Source: Auricularia sp. M13
Taxonomy: Eukaryota > Basidiomycota > Agaricomycetes > Auriculariales > Auriculariaceae
Direction: 5' to 3'
Assembly: GCA_037042915.1 (NCBI GenBank)
Contig: CM073195.1
Coordinates: forward strand, 930,001-994,000
Length of the DNA: 64,000 nucleotides
The notes under the pieces are model-generated. The model was not told the origin of the DNA and ran no database searches. It was given only the letters and a program-made list of their open reading frames with translations. Within the stretch, counting starts at the first letter, position 1. Every line of letters starts with the position of its first letter. A program made the translations under genes and the position numbers. Below are positions 11,758-22,318 of this stretch, piece after piece.

Positions 11758-13067
11758 TTACCACGTTTCGCCCGGCAAAATGCGCCGAAATTCGCGAAAT
11801 GGGGACGTCGGGATATCATTTAGGACGTCTTCAGGCGCCGCCTCGCGGATGGCGCGTAGCGAAGCCAGCGCCTGTGCGGCAGTGGGTCGCGCGTCGGGAT
11901 CGTCACTTGCCATTGCAACGAGAAGATCCTGCAATGCGGGCAAACATTCCATATTCTGAGGTTGCAGCGTTGGTGGGTGATGAAACAACTTGAACAGACG
12001 CGTACCCGAAAACTGACAAAACAGCCCTTCCCGAGCTGGTAGATGTCCGCCTTGAAAGGGCAGTACGGCTTGTCTAGGCAAGTTTCCGGCGCGAGCGGCT
12101 TACAATATTCCTCAGCCGTAGCGCCGTACCGCGCGATGGCAATGCCGGTGACGAGGCGCGTTGCGGGATCGGACTCGGGCGGGAACTGGACCGAGAGTTC
12201 GAAGTCGTTGATCAGGTAGCGCACGTCTGAGCACTCAGAGCGAAACACCCGGGGTGTGTGCACACAGTGGTTGGAGGACCGCCTGAACACCCAGTCGCGG
12301 CCATAATTCATGAAGACTTCCCAGATAGAAAAGTCCTAAGAGAACAATGTTAGGGAGAGACTACTGTGCACGCTGTCGACGTCAGAGACGCACCCGATGG
12401 GCAATGAGACGCTGATGAAGGAATGCAAAGCCCTGCCGGCGCTGGATGAGCAAGGGAAGTACTGCTTCGAAACGGAATAACGTACTTCAAAGACCTGCTC
12501 CAAGGCGTCTAGCACCTCGCGGACAGTCTTGAACCACGGGCGATCCAGCCCTTCGTCCCACATCATCGGAAAAACGCCGAAAACAACGTCATCCATCTGC
12601 AGTTCGCGCAACATCGGGACTGTACGGTTTTCCGGGACCTGCGCGTCCGGTGCGGCCAGCGCCCGCATTATGGAAAGGTGTTCCAGTCCGTCATCGCCAA
12701 TGGCCATTATGCGAATAACAACGTCGGTGTTTTCGGCCGAGCGGGCGGCGACGTGGATGCCAGTCTGTGAAGTTTATTAAAAGCTTGAGATGGAATAAAC
12801 GGAGCTGTTTTCACCCACTTGTGGACGAAAAGTGGACTCTGCAGGCGGCATTCGAAGACATTCCGGCAGGAAGCGGTTGTAATCATCCTCAGAGCGTATG
12901 GGGCTACAGTCCGCTGGTGGCACGAGGACATATTCAACGCTGTCGGCCACTCTAAAGAGCTTGTAGCCGTGTTGCCTGAGGAAAGGCTCGAATTGCTCCC
13001 AGGCAGCCCGATCCTCCCGGACACGCAACTGGCGCCATGCCTGCAGAGAGTTGGGGGTTGTAGGCAT
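11758..13067 (-). CDS. fungal kinase-like protein with altered motifs
   Basis: This belongs to the large, poorly known agaricomycete group of protein-kinase-fold proteins. Exon 1 runs from the ATG at 13067 (MPTTPNSLQAWRQL). Then TGIHVAARSAENTDVVIRIMAI gives the N-lobe strands, with Arg-Ile where the VAIK-type lysine strand would end. EHLSIMRAL is the alpha-C region, followed by TVREVLDALEQVFE. A short exon gives the catalytic loop (FAFLHQRLIAHR, then DFSIWEVFMN), and the activation segment starts YLINDFELSV. C-lobe blocks follow: PLAPETCLDKPYCPFKADIYQLG and DDPDARPTAAQALASLR, ending at 11758. HRD is present. The catalytic-loop Asn position is occupied by other residues and DFG reads DFE, so a pseudokinase is possible. 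Introns keep frame, with donors gtgggt, gtacgt, gtgcgt and gtacgc. Confidence 0.75.
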
Positions 13068-14464
13068 GTCGTCGTGGTCGCCTGATGAAGGTCCCGAACG
13101 GAGCTTGAAATCGCGTGCCAACTTGAAGATCTTCCAGAACACTGAGTTCTTAGATTTGACCTTCCGCCGGCCGGCCGGCCACCGTCCGCCACAGTACGCG
13201 TCCATCTGCTGGGCCAGACGACTTGCTCTCGACGGTCATTGCCGTCTCGTCGTCCAACACGCACTGAGCCTGGTGTTTCCACCGGCGCTTGCAGCGCAAA
13301 ATCGCCGAAGCCAACGACCGGATTTGACGGCGATATCGATCCCCAGACCAGCCCGACGACTGCAGCATCTTATTAAAAGCTCCATTCTTTTATAGTACTG
13401 TAATGCAAAATATCGACGCATTGTATTCTCAATTAATGGGCTAGCCTGTGTGGTCACGTCCAAGTTGTTGACCTGATCCATGTTGTTATTGCGCACACAA
13501 CCAACACCACGAGACTACGATGGACGCGGATTCCGGGGAAAGAAAACATGATGGCTCGCTCGGGTTTGCAGCGCGTGTAGGGCACAAGGAGGGGGGGATT
13601 ATCCGATGAGCACCGGACACCGCTGTACACGCGAAGAACGCGTCTATGCTAGTGCGTGCACTCGCGCATGCATGTCAGTAGTGAGTGATTATGGACGCGC
13701 CGCGCTGTGCGATTTGCAGCGCTGTCGCCCATGCTGCTCTGAGCTGGGTTCCCGCCACGCAAGAACCATAGCTCGTGACACTGTCAGAGCCAGATGCTAG
13801 CTATTCCTACAGCGTGCCGACGGACATAGGCGAGGCGCAGCGCTCGCGAGTTGACTGGCGGGCGCCAGCAATGACGGCGAAAAAAAGAGGGAACAGTGAG
13901 GCAGCTTCGCCGTATGAACGTGTAACCTCCGACCAACTCCGATTCAACCTCGATTTGGGTCCGATCCCCGGACAGCCGTCCGCCAGCAACTGAAATCTAA
14001 GACGGTATACATAGTTCTCAGATCCTCAAGATCCTCGCATGCGGGCCATCAACTCTGAATCTCAAGCTGAGCGTGAGCTCGTTCCACGGTGATGAACTTC
14101 GAGCTCAACCGCAAGCTGTCCGGAAAGGCGACAACGGTGGCAGGCACCAAGTACGACCGCTTGCTCGGCGTCAACCGGGATCGCGGTCGGCATCCGCCCC
14201 GACGGCAGCGCGCAGGTCGTCCGGCTGCACGTGCCGTCGCGCAAGGTGGTCCCCGTGAGCAAAACGGCGCCGAGCGGATACTCCGAGTCGACGTACGCTA
14301 GACCTCCAGGGCAAGCCGTACGTTGCGACCATGTCCTGGGCGCCGTCGGCGCGACGCACGTCCTGACTGCGCACGGAGACCAGGACGGTGGCGGGTACAT
14401 CCACGGCACGGGCTTCAGGTTCGCCTCCATCGACGTCCGCGGCGCCAACCCCCCAGCCAGCCCT
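13068..14464. other. stretch without a supported gene
   Basis: At 13160-13180 a GGCCGGCCGGCC-type palindrome lies just upstream of the kinase start. From 13400 to 14060 no frame is convincing. From 14073 to 14460 both strands are open (for example + MNFELNRKLSGKATTV) but need at least one frame change and match no family I know. Confidence 0.35.
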
Positions 14465-14607
14465 GAGGAACGGGATGTGGCTGGACTGTAGGAACGGCAC
14501 GCCCGGCGCGTCGATGGCCGTCGTGAGCAGCCCGGGCGGGTTCGCGCGGACAAACGCCCGCAGCGTCGCGATGTCGTGTGTTCAGCGTGCACGGCGCGCA
14601 GATACAT
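14465..14607 (-). pseudogene. PaiB-family N-terminal fragment
   Basis: From the ATG at 14607 the frame reads MYLRAVHAEH. Two bases must then be skipped before it continues as DIATLRAFVRANPPGLL, TTAIDAPGVPFLQ and SSHIPFLR. This is the exact front end of fungal PaiB-family proteins, which is missing from the copy ending at 9335. After SSHIPFLR the similarity stops and neither frame continues into the RGHxARxNP block. With a frame change and no C-terminal half, this piece cannot make a whole protein by itself. Its strand is the same as that of the C-terminal piece 4.6 kb away. Confidence 0.6.
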
Positions 14608-14831
14608 CTTATAAAGGTTGAGCTGCTGTAGTCTCAGATCTGGTGCGAATGCCGTGACTCCAAATTGGCTCTTATACGCCCGTTCAGACGCCATTGCCGT
14701 AAGCCCTGACAAAGAACAACGGCGATGTTCTACGTCTTGCGATCCATACGCATACAGTAGCAACAACAGTATTATGATAACAGCCGGATCTCCGCAATAT
14801 TACAGCTTCAGAGCAGGACGAGCATCAGGAA

Positions 14832-16044
14832 CTATGTGCGCACTAAATGCACACGACCATCCCACGCACACGTCGCCAACAAGCCCTCCTCAAACAAACT
14901 CCACGCGCACCCAGCCACAAACTCCGTATGCTTGTCATGCACCATCCGCAGCACAGCGCCCTGCCAGACGCGCGCCGTCATATCGTAGCTCGCGCTCGCG
15001 AGCGTGTCCGCGCGGTGCGGGCTCCACGCGACGCGGCGCACGGCGTACTCATGGCCGAGCATCGGCGGCGCGTCCTCGCGCGGGCGCGCGAGCTGGCGGC
15101 AGTCCCACGTCTTGAGCGCGCGGTCGACGCCGCCGGTCGCGAGCACCCACGGGCGGTACTTGTTCCAGTCGAGCGCGAGCACCTCGCCCGCGTGCGCCGG
15201 CACGCTCAGCGCCGCCGCCGCCAGCGGCACCGGCGGCGGCGCGAACGACGTCTTGGACGCCGGCGCCGGCGTCGAGGGCAGCGCGGCGAACGGCGTGCGC
15301 AGGTCGAAGATCTTCAGCGTGCCGTCTGCCGAGACGGACGCCAGCACGCCGGGCGTGTGCGGCGACCAGGCCGCCTGGTAGACGCAGGCCGCGTGCGCGG
15401 GCAGCGCGGTGATGCTGTGCGGGCGGTCGGGCGTCCACTGTACGAGACGTGGGGTTCAGAGGTTTGGGAGGGGATATGTAGGGCTGGGGCGTACGACGCG
15501 GATGGAGCCGTCCCAGGAGGACGAGAGGAACCGGTCTTTCTCGATGTTGCACCAGTCAAGGGACATCGTCTCGCGCGTGTGCTCGTGCCACGCTCGTAAT
15601 GGGAGCCCCTATAGCACCCGGTATCATGAGCCCGAGATATTCTAACGTCCAGCACGCAGACCGCAGCACGCACAGTGAGATTCGTATCCCAGAGCTTGAC
15701 GGAGCCGTCGCCCGACGCGCTGACGACCTGGTGCTCGTGCACCTCGCTCCACGCGACATCGTACAAGCCGTCCTGCGTCTCAAAGCTACACCCCCAAAGT
15801 CAGAGTCGCCAGCCACAACGACAGGACACCCAATCCACACGCACTATTTCCTGACCTCAAGCTGGGGCAGAGTGTTCAGCAGGTGCAGGCGCCCGTTTCC
15901 GATAATGCCGTAGTTGGCGGCGGACGCGACGGCGAGGGACGAGTCGAAGAACGGCGACGGCTTGACGTTGTAGTGTGCCCAGGTCGGGGTGCGGACCTCC
16001 TGGACGTGCAGCTGCAGTCCCTGTTGGCCGCGGCGAGCCAGCAT
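14832..16044 (-). CDS. PEX7: Pex7, receptor for PTS2 peroxisomal proteins
   Basis: Pex7 is a WD40 protein that binds the N-terminal PTS2 signal in the cytosol and, with a co-receptor, carries cargo to the peroxisome. The first exon gives the diagnostic front [25 protein letters not shown]...GNGRLHLL. Next come [20 protein letters not shown] with SVKLWD, then [23 protein letters not shown] and [19 protein letters not shown] with [11 protein letters not shown]. Later blocks are [20 protein letters not shown] with [20 protein letters not shown] with MTARVW, and the last blade [12 protein letters not shown]...[10 protein letters not shown]. About six repeats are visible, as expected. An Ala/Pro-rich insert sits between two blades. 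Introns lie near 15780-15860, 15600-15670 and 15440-15500. The ATG at 16044 is the best start seen; the first dozen residues are not conserved. Confidence 0.93.
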
Positions 16045-16537
16045 CGCATCGGCGTCTTAGGGACAGTCACAACGGCGGGACTCGGACGAGAGAGGCATGT
16101 CGGAGATGCAAGGGCGCGTCTTTCACATGCGCTCCTCATACAGTATATCCGGACAGTATAAACGCTTAAATACGAAAGAAGGAGCTCGAGGACATGCTCG
16201 GCATTGTGTTGCAAGTTCTCCGAGAACTTGATGCTGGTGCATTGGCGGATTTATGAGGCTGAGACACGGATTGCTGGGGTTCGCGGCGACACAATGCCCA
16301 GATCAGAGACACGGCGCTGCAGCTGCATTCCGTCAGGCGCCGTTACAATAGGACACAATGGCTCTGTGCAGAATGGGGGAGAGCAGGGGGTTATCCTGGC
16401 GCAGCACGGAGCACATGCTCGGCGATGCTGGTAACGCGCGAAGGATTGAATTTTGCGGGATATCATTGAATGGCGCTGGTAACATGCATGATCTGAATAT
16501 TTTCCTTCATCGAGTGTCCAGAGATCGGCGGGGACGG
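16045..16537. other. intergenic between two minus-strand genes
   Basis: This is the PEX7 promoter side and the bL35 3' flank. It is mixed in base composition and has no supported frame. Confidence 0.4.
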
Positions 16538-16860
16538 TCAGCCGTAGGGCATGAGTCTGCGCAGGTGCCGTGCTTGAGTCGGCGTCGCCAGCGCCGTCGT
16601 CGGTTTGTGATTCGCGCGACACGACGGGGTGTTGTTGTGCACACGCCCAGGCTGGCCCTGCAGTATGCGTCGGGAGTTAGCCAGTTCGAAATGCAAAAAA
16701 TGTTCAAAGCACGGACGCGTTTGAAGAGGCCCGACGGCAGCGCCTTGAATCTCTTTTTTGCGCCCGAGTGGGTCTTCAATTTATACTTGAACACCGCGGC
16801 GCTCGTCGAGAACGCCCGCCAGGGGCCGGACGACGACGGGCGGAAGAGCGCGGCGAGCAT
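16538..16860 (-). CDS. Mitochondrial large-subunit ribosomal protein bL35m
   Basis: bL35m is a small basic protein of the large subunit of the mitochondrial ribosome. Exon 1 (16860-16717) starts MLAALFRPSSSGPWRAFSTSAAVF, a typical mitochondrial presequence, followed by the bL35 signature YKLKTHSGAKKRFKALPSG and LFKR. A 59-base intron (16716-16658) joins in phase to exon 2 (16657-16538), which encodes GQPGRVHNNTP...TPTQARHLRRLMPYG; that last block is the usual end of fungal bL35m. The total is about 87 residues. The gene is divergent from the kinase-like gene that starts at 17024, with 163 bases between the two ATGs. Confidence 0.88.
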
Positions 16861-17023
16861 GCCAAAGGGGTGTTGTGTGTGGCAGTGCCGTCGGGCTCGC
16901 GCGTGACCGGGGTTCTGCCGAATCGTTGTTCTTTCAGTTGCGATGAGACCCGTTGTACTTTGGCCTCTTATAAGCCCGAGCCACGCCCTGCGCTCCCACA
17001 ACCCCCCTTGACCCCCGCACACG

Positions 17024-19406
17024 ATGGCCGTTCCCGGACGCTACCGCTGCTCCAATCTGGACGAGCAGCCGCACCTCGCCCCGAGCGTCGACTACCTCTA
17101 CAAGCGCCAGCCGCCGCCGCCCGACTTTGACGACACCTCGCTGCTCTACAAACACAAGCCCCACGAAAAGTATTACTGGGCCCAGAACATACCCATCGAG
17201 AATGAAGGCAGGGTCATCCACCTAGGCAGTCAGTACATCCAATTGTCCCCACGCCGGTGGCTAACGCGCCCTGCAGGTGGCATGGAATGCCAGGTCTATC
17301 TCAAGCACGGCACCATCGATGGCAAGCCCATAACCTATCTCTCCAAGCAGTACGTCGACCCCGTGGGCTACACCGTCCAGTGGCTAACGCGATCGCAGCT
17401 GGAGCGTGCACTCGCAGATGCGCGGCTTCTACGCAGAGATGGGCCTCTACGCCTCCTCGTGTTTCCTGCGCCAGCTCCAAGGCGACGTCGTCCCGCGCAT
17501 CATCGGCATCTACTCCGCGCCCGGCGCGACCGTCGACGTCGCCATGGAGCCGCCGCACCGCGTCAGCTGGCGCGAGGCCGACAAGAACATCGACGACGAC
17601 CTCAAGCAAAAGATCGTCGACGCCTACGCCAAGATCCACGCGCGCGGCGTGCAGCACGGCGACGTCGAGCTGCGCCACATGCTCATCGGCGACGACGGCC
17701 GCGTCACCATCATCGACTTCGGCCTCGCCGCCGTCACCGTCGACGGCTTCGAGGACCTCGGCCTCCGCCGCACCTCGCCCGCCATGCTCGCCATCGAGAT
17801 GCGCAGGGTCCGCTTCCTGCTCGACTTCCCGCGCGGCACCCGCGACGCCGAGCTCGCGCTCTCCCGCAGGTTCGAGGCCGCCGTCGCCCAGGCCCGCAGC
17901 GAGGGCCGCCCGTGCCCCGAGGCCTATGCGCCGGCCATTCCGCTGCGCGTCATCGAGGAGCAGTGGATGCGCAGCGCGGACGAGGTTGGCCGCCGCTTTG
18001 CCATCCCCGCCACCATACCCATCCTCGACGGCCGCCCGCGCCAGCGCAACGCCCTCATCGTCCCCGCCAACGCCGCCTCCGACGAGGAGGTCGAGAACCT
18101 GATCCCGTACAATGGCGTCGCCTCGCCGTCCTCTGATGAGGAAGATTCGGAGGAGGAAGACGCCGCGCCTGCAGTCAAGCAGGAGCCCGACGCCGACGGC
18201 GCTGCCGTCAAAGAAGAGCCCGCGGAGTTCACGGTCAAGGCCGAGGAGGACGAGGACGTGAAGCCCGTCATCGACCGCGAGGAGGGATCTTGCGCCAGCA
18301 AGAAGCGGCGCCACGAGAGCGAGAGCGAGGAGCCCGCCGAACCCAGTCCCTCGAAACGCGCACGCGTGGCGACGCCGCCTCCGCTGTCCATGGAGGAGCG
18401 AAATAAGGCCCCCACCGTCGCAGGCCCGTCGCGCGTCCGCGATGGCGTCTTCGAGAACCCTTCTGCGCTGCCATCATCAGCCCCCACCCCCAGGACTGCC
18501 CCTGCTGCTCCCAGGACCGCACCAGGCCCCATGGCCCCGCCGCCAGCGCCCAGTGCACCTGCCAACGGTTCCGCCCCGCTCTCCAACGCCCCGGGTGCTC
18601 CGGTCTACGTCCCCAGGTACGGCCTCGACAGCGGCCCGGAGATCCCTCTCCAGATGCGCGTCTTCACGGAGCTCGAAGTTACGGAAACCATGGTTAGGAG
18701 TATGAGAGCTGGTCTCCCCGTGTTCACGAACTTCAAGCGGATGGGCCCGTACTTCTACGTCCCGTTCCCTGGCGTTCCGCCGCCTCCGATGCCAACGTCG
18801 CCTACGGCGGTCCCAAGAGGGACACCGGCTCCTCCGACGGCTCCGGGCGCTCCCAGACCCGCTCCCCCCACCGCGGCTCCACGCATGGCGGCGCCGGCTC
18901 CCGGCGTGGCAGGTCCCAGCATGGCGGGCCCCGCCGCCGCGGTGGCCTACCGCCACATGTACGGCACACCGCCCGACGGCGGCCCGCGCGTCGTGCAGCC
19001 CGACGCGGACGCGCTGTACGGCGTCACGCAGTCGCAGCTCGAGGGCATCGCGGACCGCGCGTTCGGCATCAAGCGCGCGCGCGAGCCCGAGGTCTCCGCG
19101 GTGTCTGACAACGCGCAGAAGCGCGTGCGCTTCGACCCCGCCGTGCAGGTGCACACGCGCCCGATGGCGGGCGCGCAGCACTTGGGCATCCCGCCCCGCA
19201 TGCCCGGCGCCGGCGCTGGTATGGGTGTTGCGAATGGGAATGGGAATGGGAATCGGGTTCAGGTGCCGCAGCCGCGCATCGTCGTGCGCCCGCCCACGCC
19301 CGCGGGGGCCGCCCTTGATCCTGCGATCGTCAACGCCCAGCGGGTCGCCGCCGCCCGCGTCGCCGCGTTCCCCGACATTCCGTCGCCCGGCGCGACGCGC
19401 CACTGA
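17024..19406 (+). CDS. kinase-fold protein with long disordered Pro/Ala tail
   Basis: ATG 17024 opens MAVPGRYRCSNLDEQPHL. Two short introns (17231-17278 and about 17353-17399) bring the frame into the body. Residues about 80-330 follow the fungal kinase-like fold: MECQVYLKHG, FYAEMGLYASSCFLRQLQGDVVPR, DDDLKQKIVDAYAKIHARG, the catalytic loop VQHGDVELRHMLI, and VTIIDFGLAAV. HGD and DFG are present, but the loop Asn is replaced (RHM), so catalysis is uncertain. The rest is a low-complexity acidic stretch with KQEPD and KEEP motifs (possible SUMO sites), a KKRRHESESEE basic patch that may be a nuclear signal, and several hundred residues rich in Pro and Ala. About 770 residues in total. It looks nuclear; its function is unknown. 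Confidence 0.8.
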
Positions 19407-19810
19407 GCGGAGACTCGGCTGAATGGGTGGAAAATTGAACCGTACTTATGCTAGGGCCTAGGATATGATGCGAGTGCGAGTGCGAGTCGAGGAGTTGGTG
19501 CTACGGTATGCCTGTCCGTGTCTGTGTTCTCATGAGTTCCCAAATGATGTCCGTGTTTCTCTGTTATGTTCAGACTTCTGTTGGCTGTTCACTTTTGTAA
19601 TTGTCTCGTTGCGCTGGAATCCGCTGTCTGTAGTGCTCTGGAGTTCTGGTGCTTTCCAAATGCTATATCCCGTGTCCCCTCCACTCATAGTCATTTTGTT
19701 TAGTATTGTTCAGTTCTCCAAGCGCAAGACGCGCTGAACTCGGAAGCATTCGCGCTCTGTCGCGCACCATCTCGTAAACGAACCGATCCTCATCTCCGCT
19801 ACGACCGACG
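19407..19810. other. intergenic
   Basis: T-rich 3' flank of the kinase-like gene and leader of the prefoldin gene. A short GCGAGT repeat lies at about 19470-19490. No gene seen. Confidence 0.4.
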
Positions 19811-20455
19811 ATGGCGGCACCACCACAGCAGCAGATGATATCCGTAGCGGATCTGGACCTGCCGCAGCTCGCGGACGTGCGGCGGCAGCTGCAAGAGGTG
19901 CGTCCGACTCGCGCGCGCCGCCGCCGCCGTTGCAGCATTCATCGTACCGCTGCAGGAGCTGGAGGTATTCACGTCGTCGTTCTCGCAACTGCGCGCTGCG
20001 CAGGCCAAGTTCCGCACGTGCCTGGAGAGCTCAGCGGAGATCGTGCCCAATAACAAAGGTGCGCATGCCTTGCTGTCGCCTGGAACGTCACCGTCTCGCT
20101 GACCCGGCAACTCGCCAGACAAACCGATCCTCGTCCCGCTCACCAACTCGCTCTACGTCCCCGGCAAGCTCGCGGACGGCGAGCACGTCATCATCGACGT
20201 CGGGACTGGATTCTACGTCAAGAAGGTCAGTACTCACGCGCCAAACTCATATTCATGGCTGAGCGCGGTGCATTGCAGACGCGACAAGAAGCGCAGACAT
20301 ATTACCGCGCGAAGATCGAGGGCCTGCAGGGGAGCATCGACCAGATACAGGAGACGATCGCGAAAAAGCAGGACAACCTGCAGGCCGTGCAGCAGATCAT
20401 GCAGGCCAAGATTCGCGCGCAGGTTGCGGGCAGCGGGCAGAGCAGTAAAGGCTGA
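19811..20455 (+). CDS. GIM5: Prefoldin subunit 5
   Basis: Prefoldin is the jellyfish-shaped hexamer that hands nascent actin and tubulin to the CCT chaperonin; subunit 5 is one of its two alpha-type subunits. Four exons are read. The first encodes MAAPPQQQMISVADLDLPQLADVRRQLQE. The others give ELEVFTSSFSQLRAAQAKFRTCLES, then the beta-hairpin region KPILVPLTNSLYVPGKL...VIIDVGTGFYVKK, and the C-terminal coiled coil TRQEAQTYYRAKIEGL...IQETIAKKQDNLQAVQQIM. Both coiled coils and the central strands are complete. The length of about 157 residues is normal. All three introns are GT-AG and in phase. The gene looks intact. Confidence 0.95.
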
Positions 20456-20606
20456 TTACTTTTTGTACACAGTTATTGCACGATACTAATCTTGATTCAA
20501 CCTGATTCACTACGCGATCGCGTTGCTTGCAGCACTGGCATTGAAGTGGACTGTCACTGTGGCGGCGCCGACGCGGACGGCAACCTCCGCTTCTTGTCCT
20601 GCTACC

Positions 20607-22175
20607 ATGATCATGAGCCTGCTGCAGCTTGCCCCGGAGACACTCGACCAAATCGCATCGTATCTAGACCCAGGCGATGCGTCGTCGCTGTCTATCACGC
20701 ATTCAGTCCTTCGGAACCCTGGTCAGCGTTCCCTCTTCGCTGATGTTGTCTTCCCTGAAGACAGTCGCGGAATAAACTTTCTTAAATTTCTCTTGGCTAT
20801 CCTCCGGCGCCCGGCACTGGGAAAATACGTTACCTCTCTCACCATTGACACCATCAACACATACGACCCCGTCGACCTCTATGACCCCGATGAGTTCCGC
20901 GAGGCATACAAGAAGCTGGACCTCGTCTGGCAGTATCTGCCGGCTCTGAAACATCTCAGTATAACGCCAATGCCTTTCGTACCTCTCACATTCGAGCGCT
21001 GCACGAGTTCTCTTCTGTCTCTGAACACTCGCTATTGCTCCGAAAGCGTTCACCGCCTCCTATTGCGAAATAGGGGACTGCTCCGTCTCTCATTCACGAA
21101 TGACTGCCAGGATAATACCGAAAATCTACACGTGTGTGCCTTTCCCCAGGACGCGCTCCCTCACCTACGGCAGATCCGCGCAGACCTCGGGACTTGCTGC
21201 GCGTTGGCATCGACTCGCAGCATTTCGCATATCTCTCATTGTTCTTTCCCAACCCTGGAACAGTTTTTTACTACTTCTGCCGCGCTTGCGCACTCGCCGG
21301 GCCCCCTTCGAAAACTGAATCTCTTCTTGACCGTGGATGAACATCAGTCGGCGTTACTGGACAACTGGAAATTCTTGGCTCCTGTGGCACCCCACTTTGC
21401 AACATTAACTTCGCTGAGTATCAAATTCAGCATGGACATGCCAGTACGTGCTTGCCGTGCTCTTTTGTGAATGCTGCTGACTGCGGTGTGGATAGGGATA
21501 TGAAGATGTTAAGAACATGTGCCAGAGTCTCCCAACTGCCCTCACCTCCCTCCGCACGCTGCGTTTACGGCGGCCTGTCCAGGCGCAGTACATCGTGATG
21601 TTGCCGCGCGTGCACTCCGCAGATTTTGACGACGAACTTGGGCTCGTCCTCCTGGCCCACAAACGCTGCCCTCGCTGAGGCATGTCTCTCTCTTCCATCG
21701 CATCGACTGGCACAGAGTGGAGCCCTCCAGCTGGATCCCGCTTGCACGCCACTCCAACCTGAAGAGGCCCGCGCGAAAATGGTACGAGCAATGTCCTATG
21801 CACGGCAGGCTGGTCGCCCAATACGAGCACGAGCTCGAGGCGGCCGAGACGGACAGTCTTGTCAGTCTACCTCAACATGAGAACTATGAGCCGGGCAGCG
21901 ATGACGAATGGCTGAGCAATGGCCTCGATGACATCGATTGGGACGGCGTCGTGGAGCAGGCGCTGGAGCAGGTGCTGGAGCAGGTGCTGGAGCTCGGGAA
22001 CGAGGAGGCGCTGTTGCCCCCGCCAGACTCTGACATCCCGCAGGATGTCTGGCAGGAGATGGCCAATGATCCTTCGCAGCCAGAATGGGCGAGACAATCG
22101 ATCGGCCCTCTCACTGGCGGTAATATTGCCGCCCTGCTGGAGCAAATTGACGCTGCAAATCGTGCGCAGTGTTAG
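20607..22175 (+). CDS. F-box-like protein, frame change near 21660
   Basis: ATG 20607 gives MIMSLLQLAPETLDQIASYLDPGDASSLS, an F-box of the agaricomycete type; such proteins are adaptors of SCF ubiquitin ligases. A leucine-rich-repeat-like body follows, with LPALKHLSITPM, PHLRQIRADLG and FATLTSLSIKFS. Exon 1 ends at 21443, and a 52-base intron joins in frame to 21496 (GYEDVKNMCQSLPTALTSLRTLRLR). Near 21660 the frame runs into a stop, while an adjacent frame continues as LPSLRHVSLFHRIDWHRVEPSSW and on to an acidic tail ending at 22175. Either a short atypical intron or a one-base change explains this, so the gene may be a young pseudogene. The tail carries an EQALEQVLEQVLE repeat. Confidence 0.65.
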
Positions 22176-22318
22176 CTGGGAACAGAAATCGAAGCTTTTT
22201 GGATCTTTGTAGCATACACAAGCGTCATACAGTCTAACAGTAACAGACACGTGCCGACATCACTGAGGCAGCCTCGACAAGAGGTTGAACGTAAATAATA
22301 CATGGGCGCAGAATGCGA

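Noticed and set aside
14073-14491. Plus-strand frames reading MNFELNRKLSGKATTV and VPSRKVVPVSKTAPSG
   Set aside because: They need a frame change to join, match no family I know, and partly oppose the PaiB N-terminal fragment. Kept only as a note.
17301-18314. 337-codon minus-strand frame inside the kinase-like gene
   Set aside because: Antisense of a GC3-rich gene; the composition is the mirror of the real frame, with no start context or domain.
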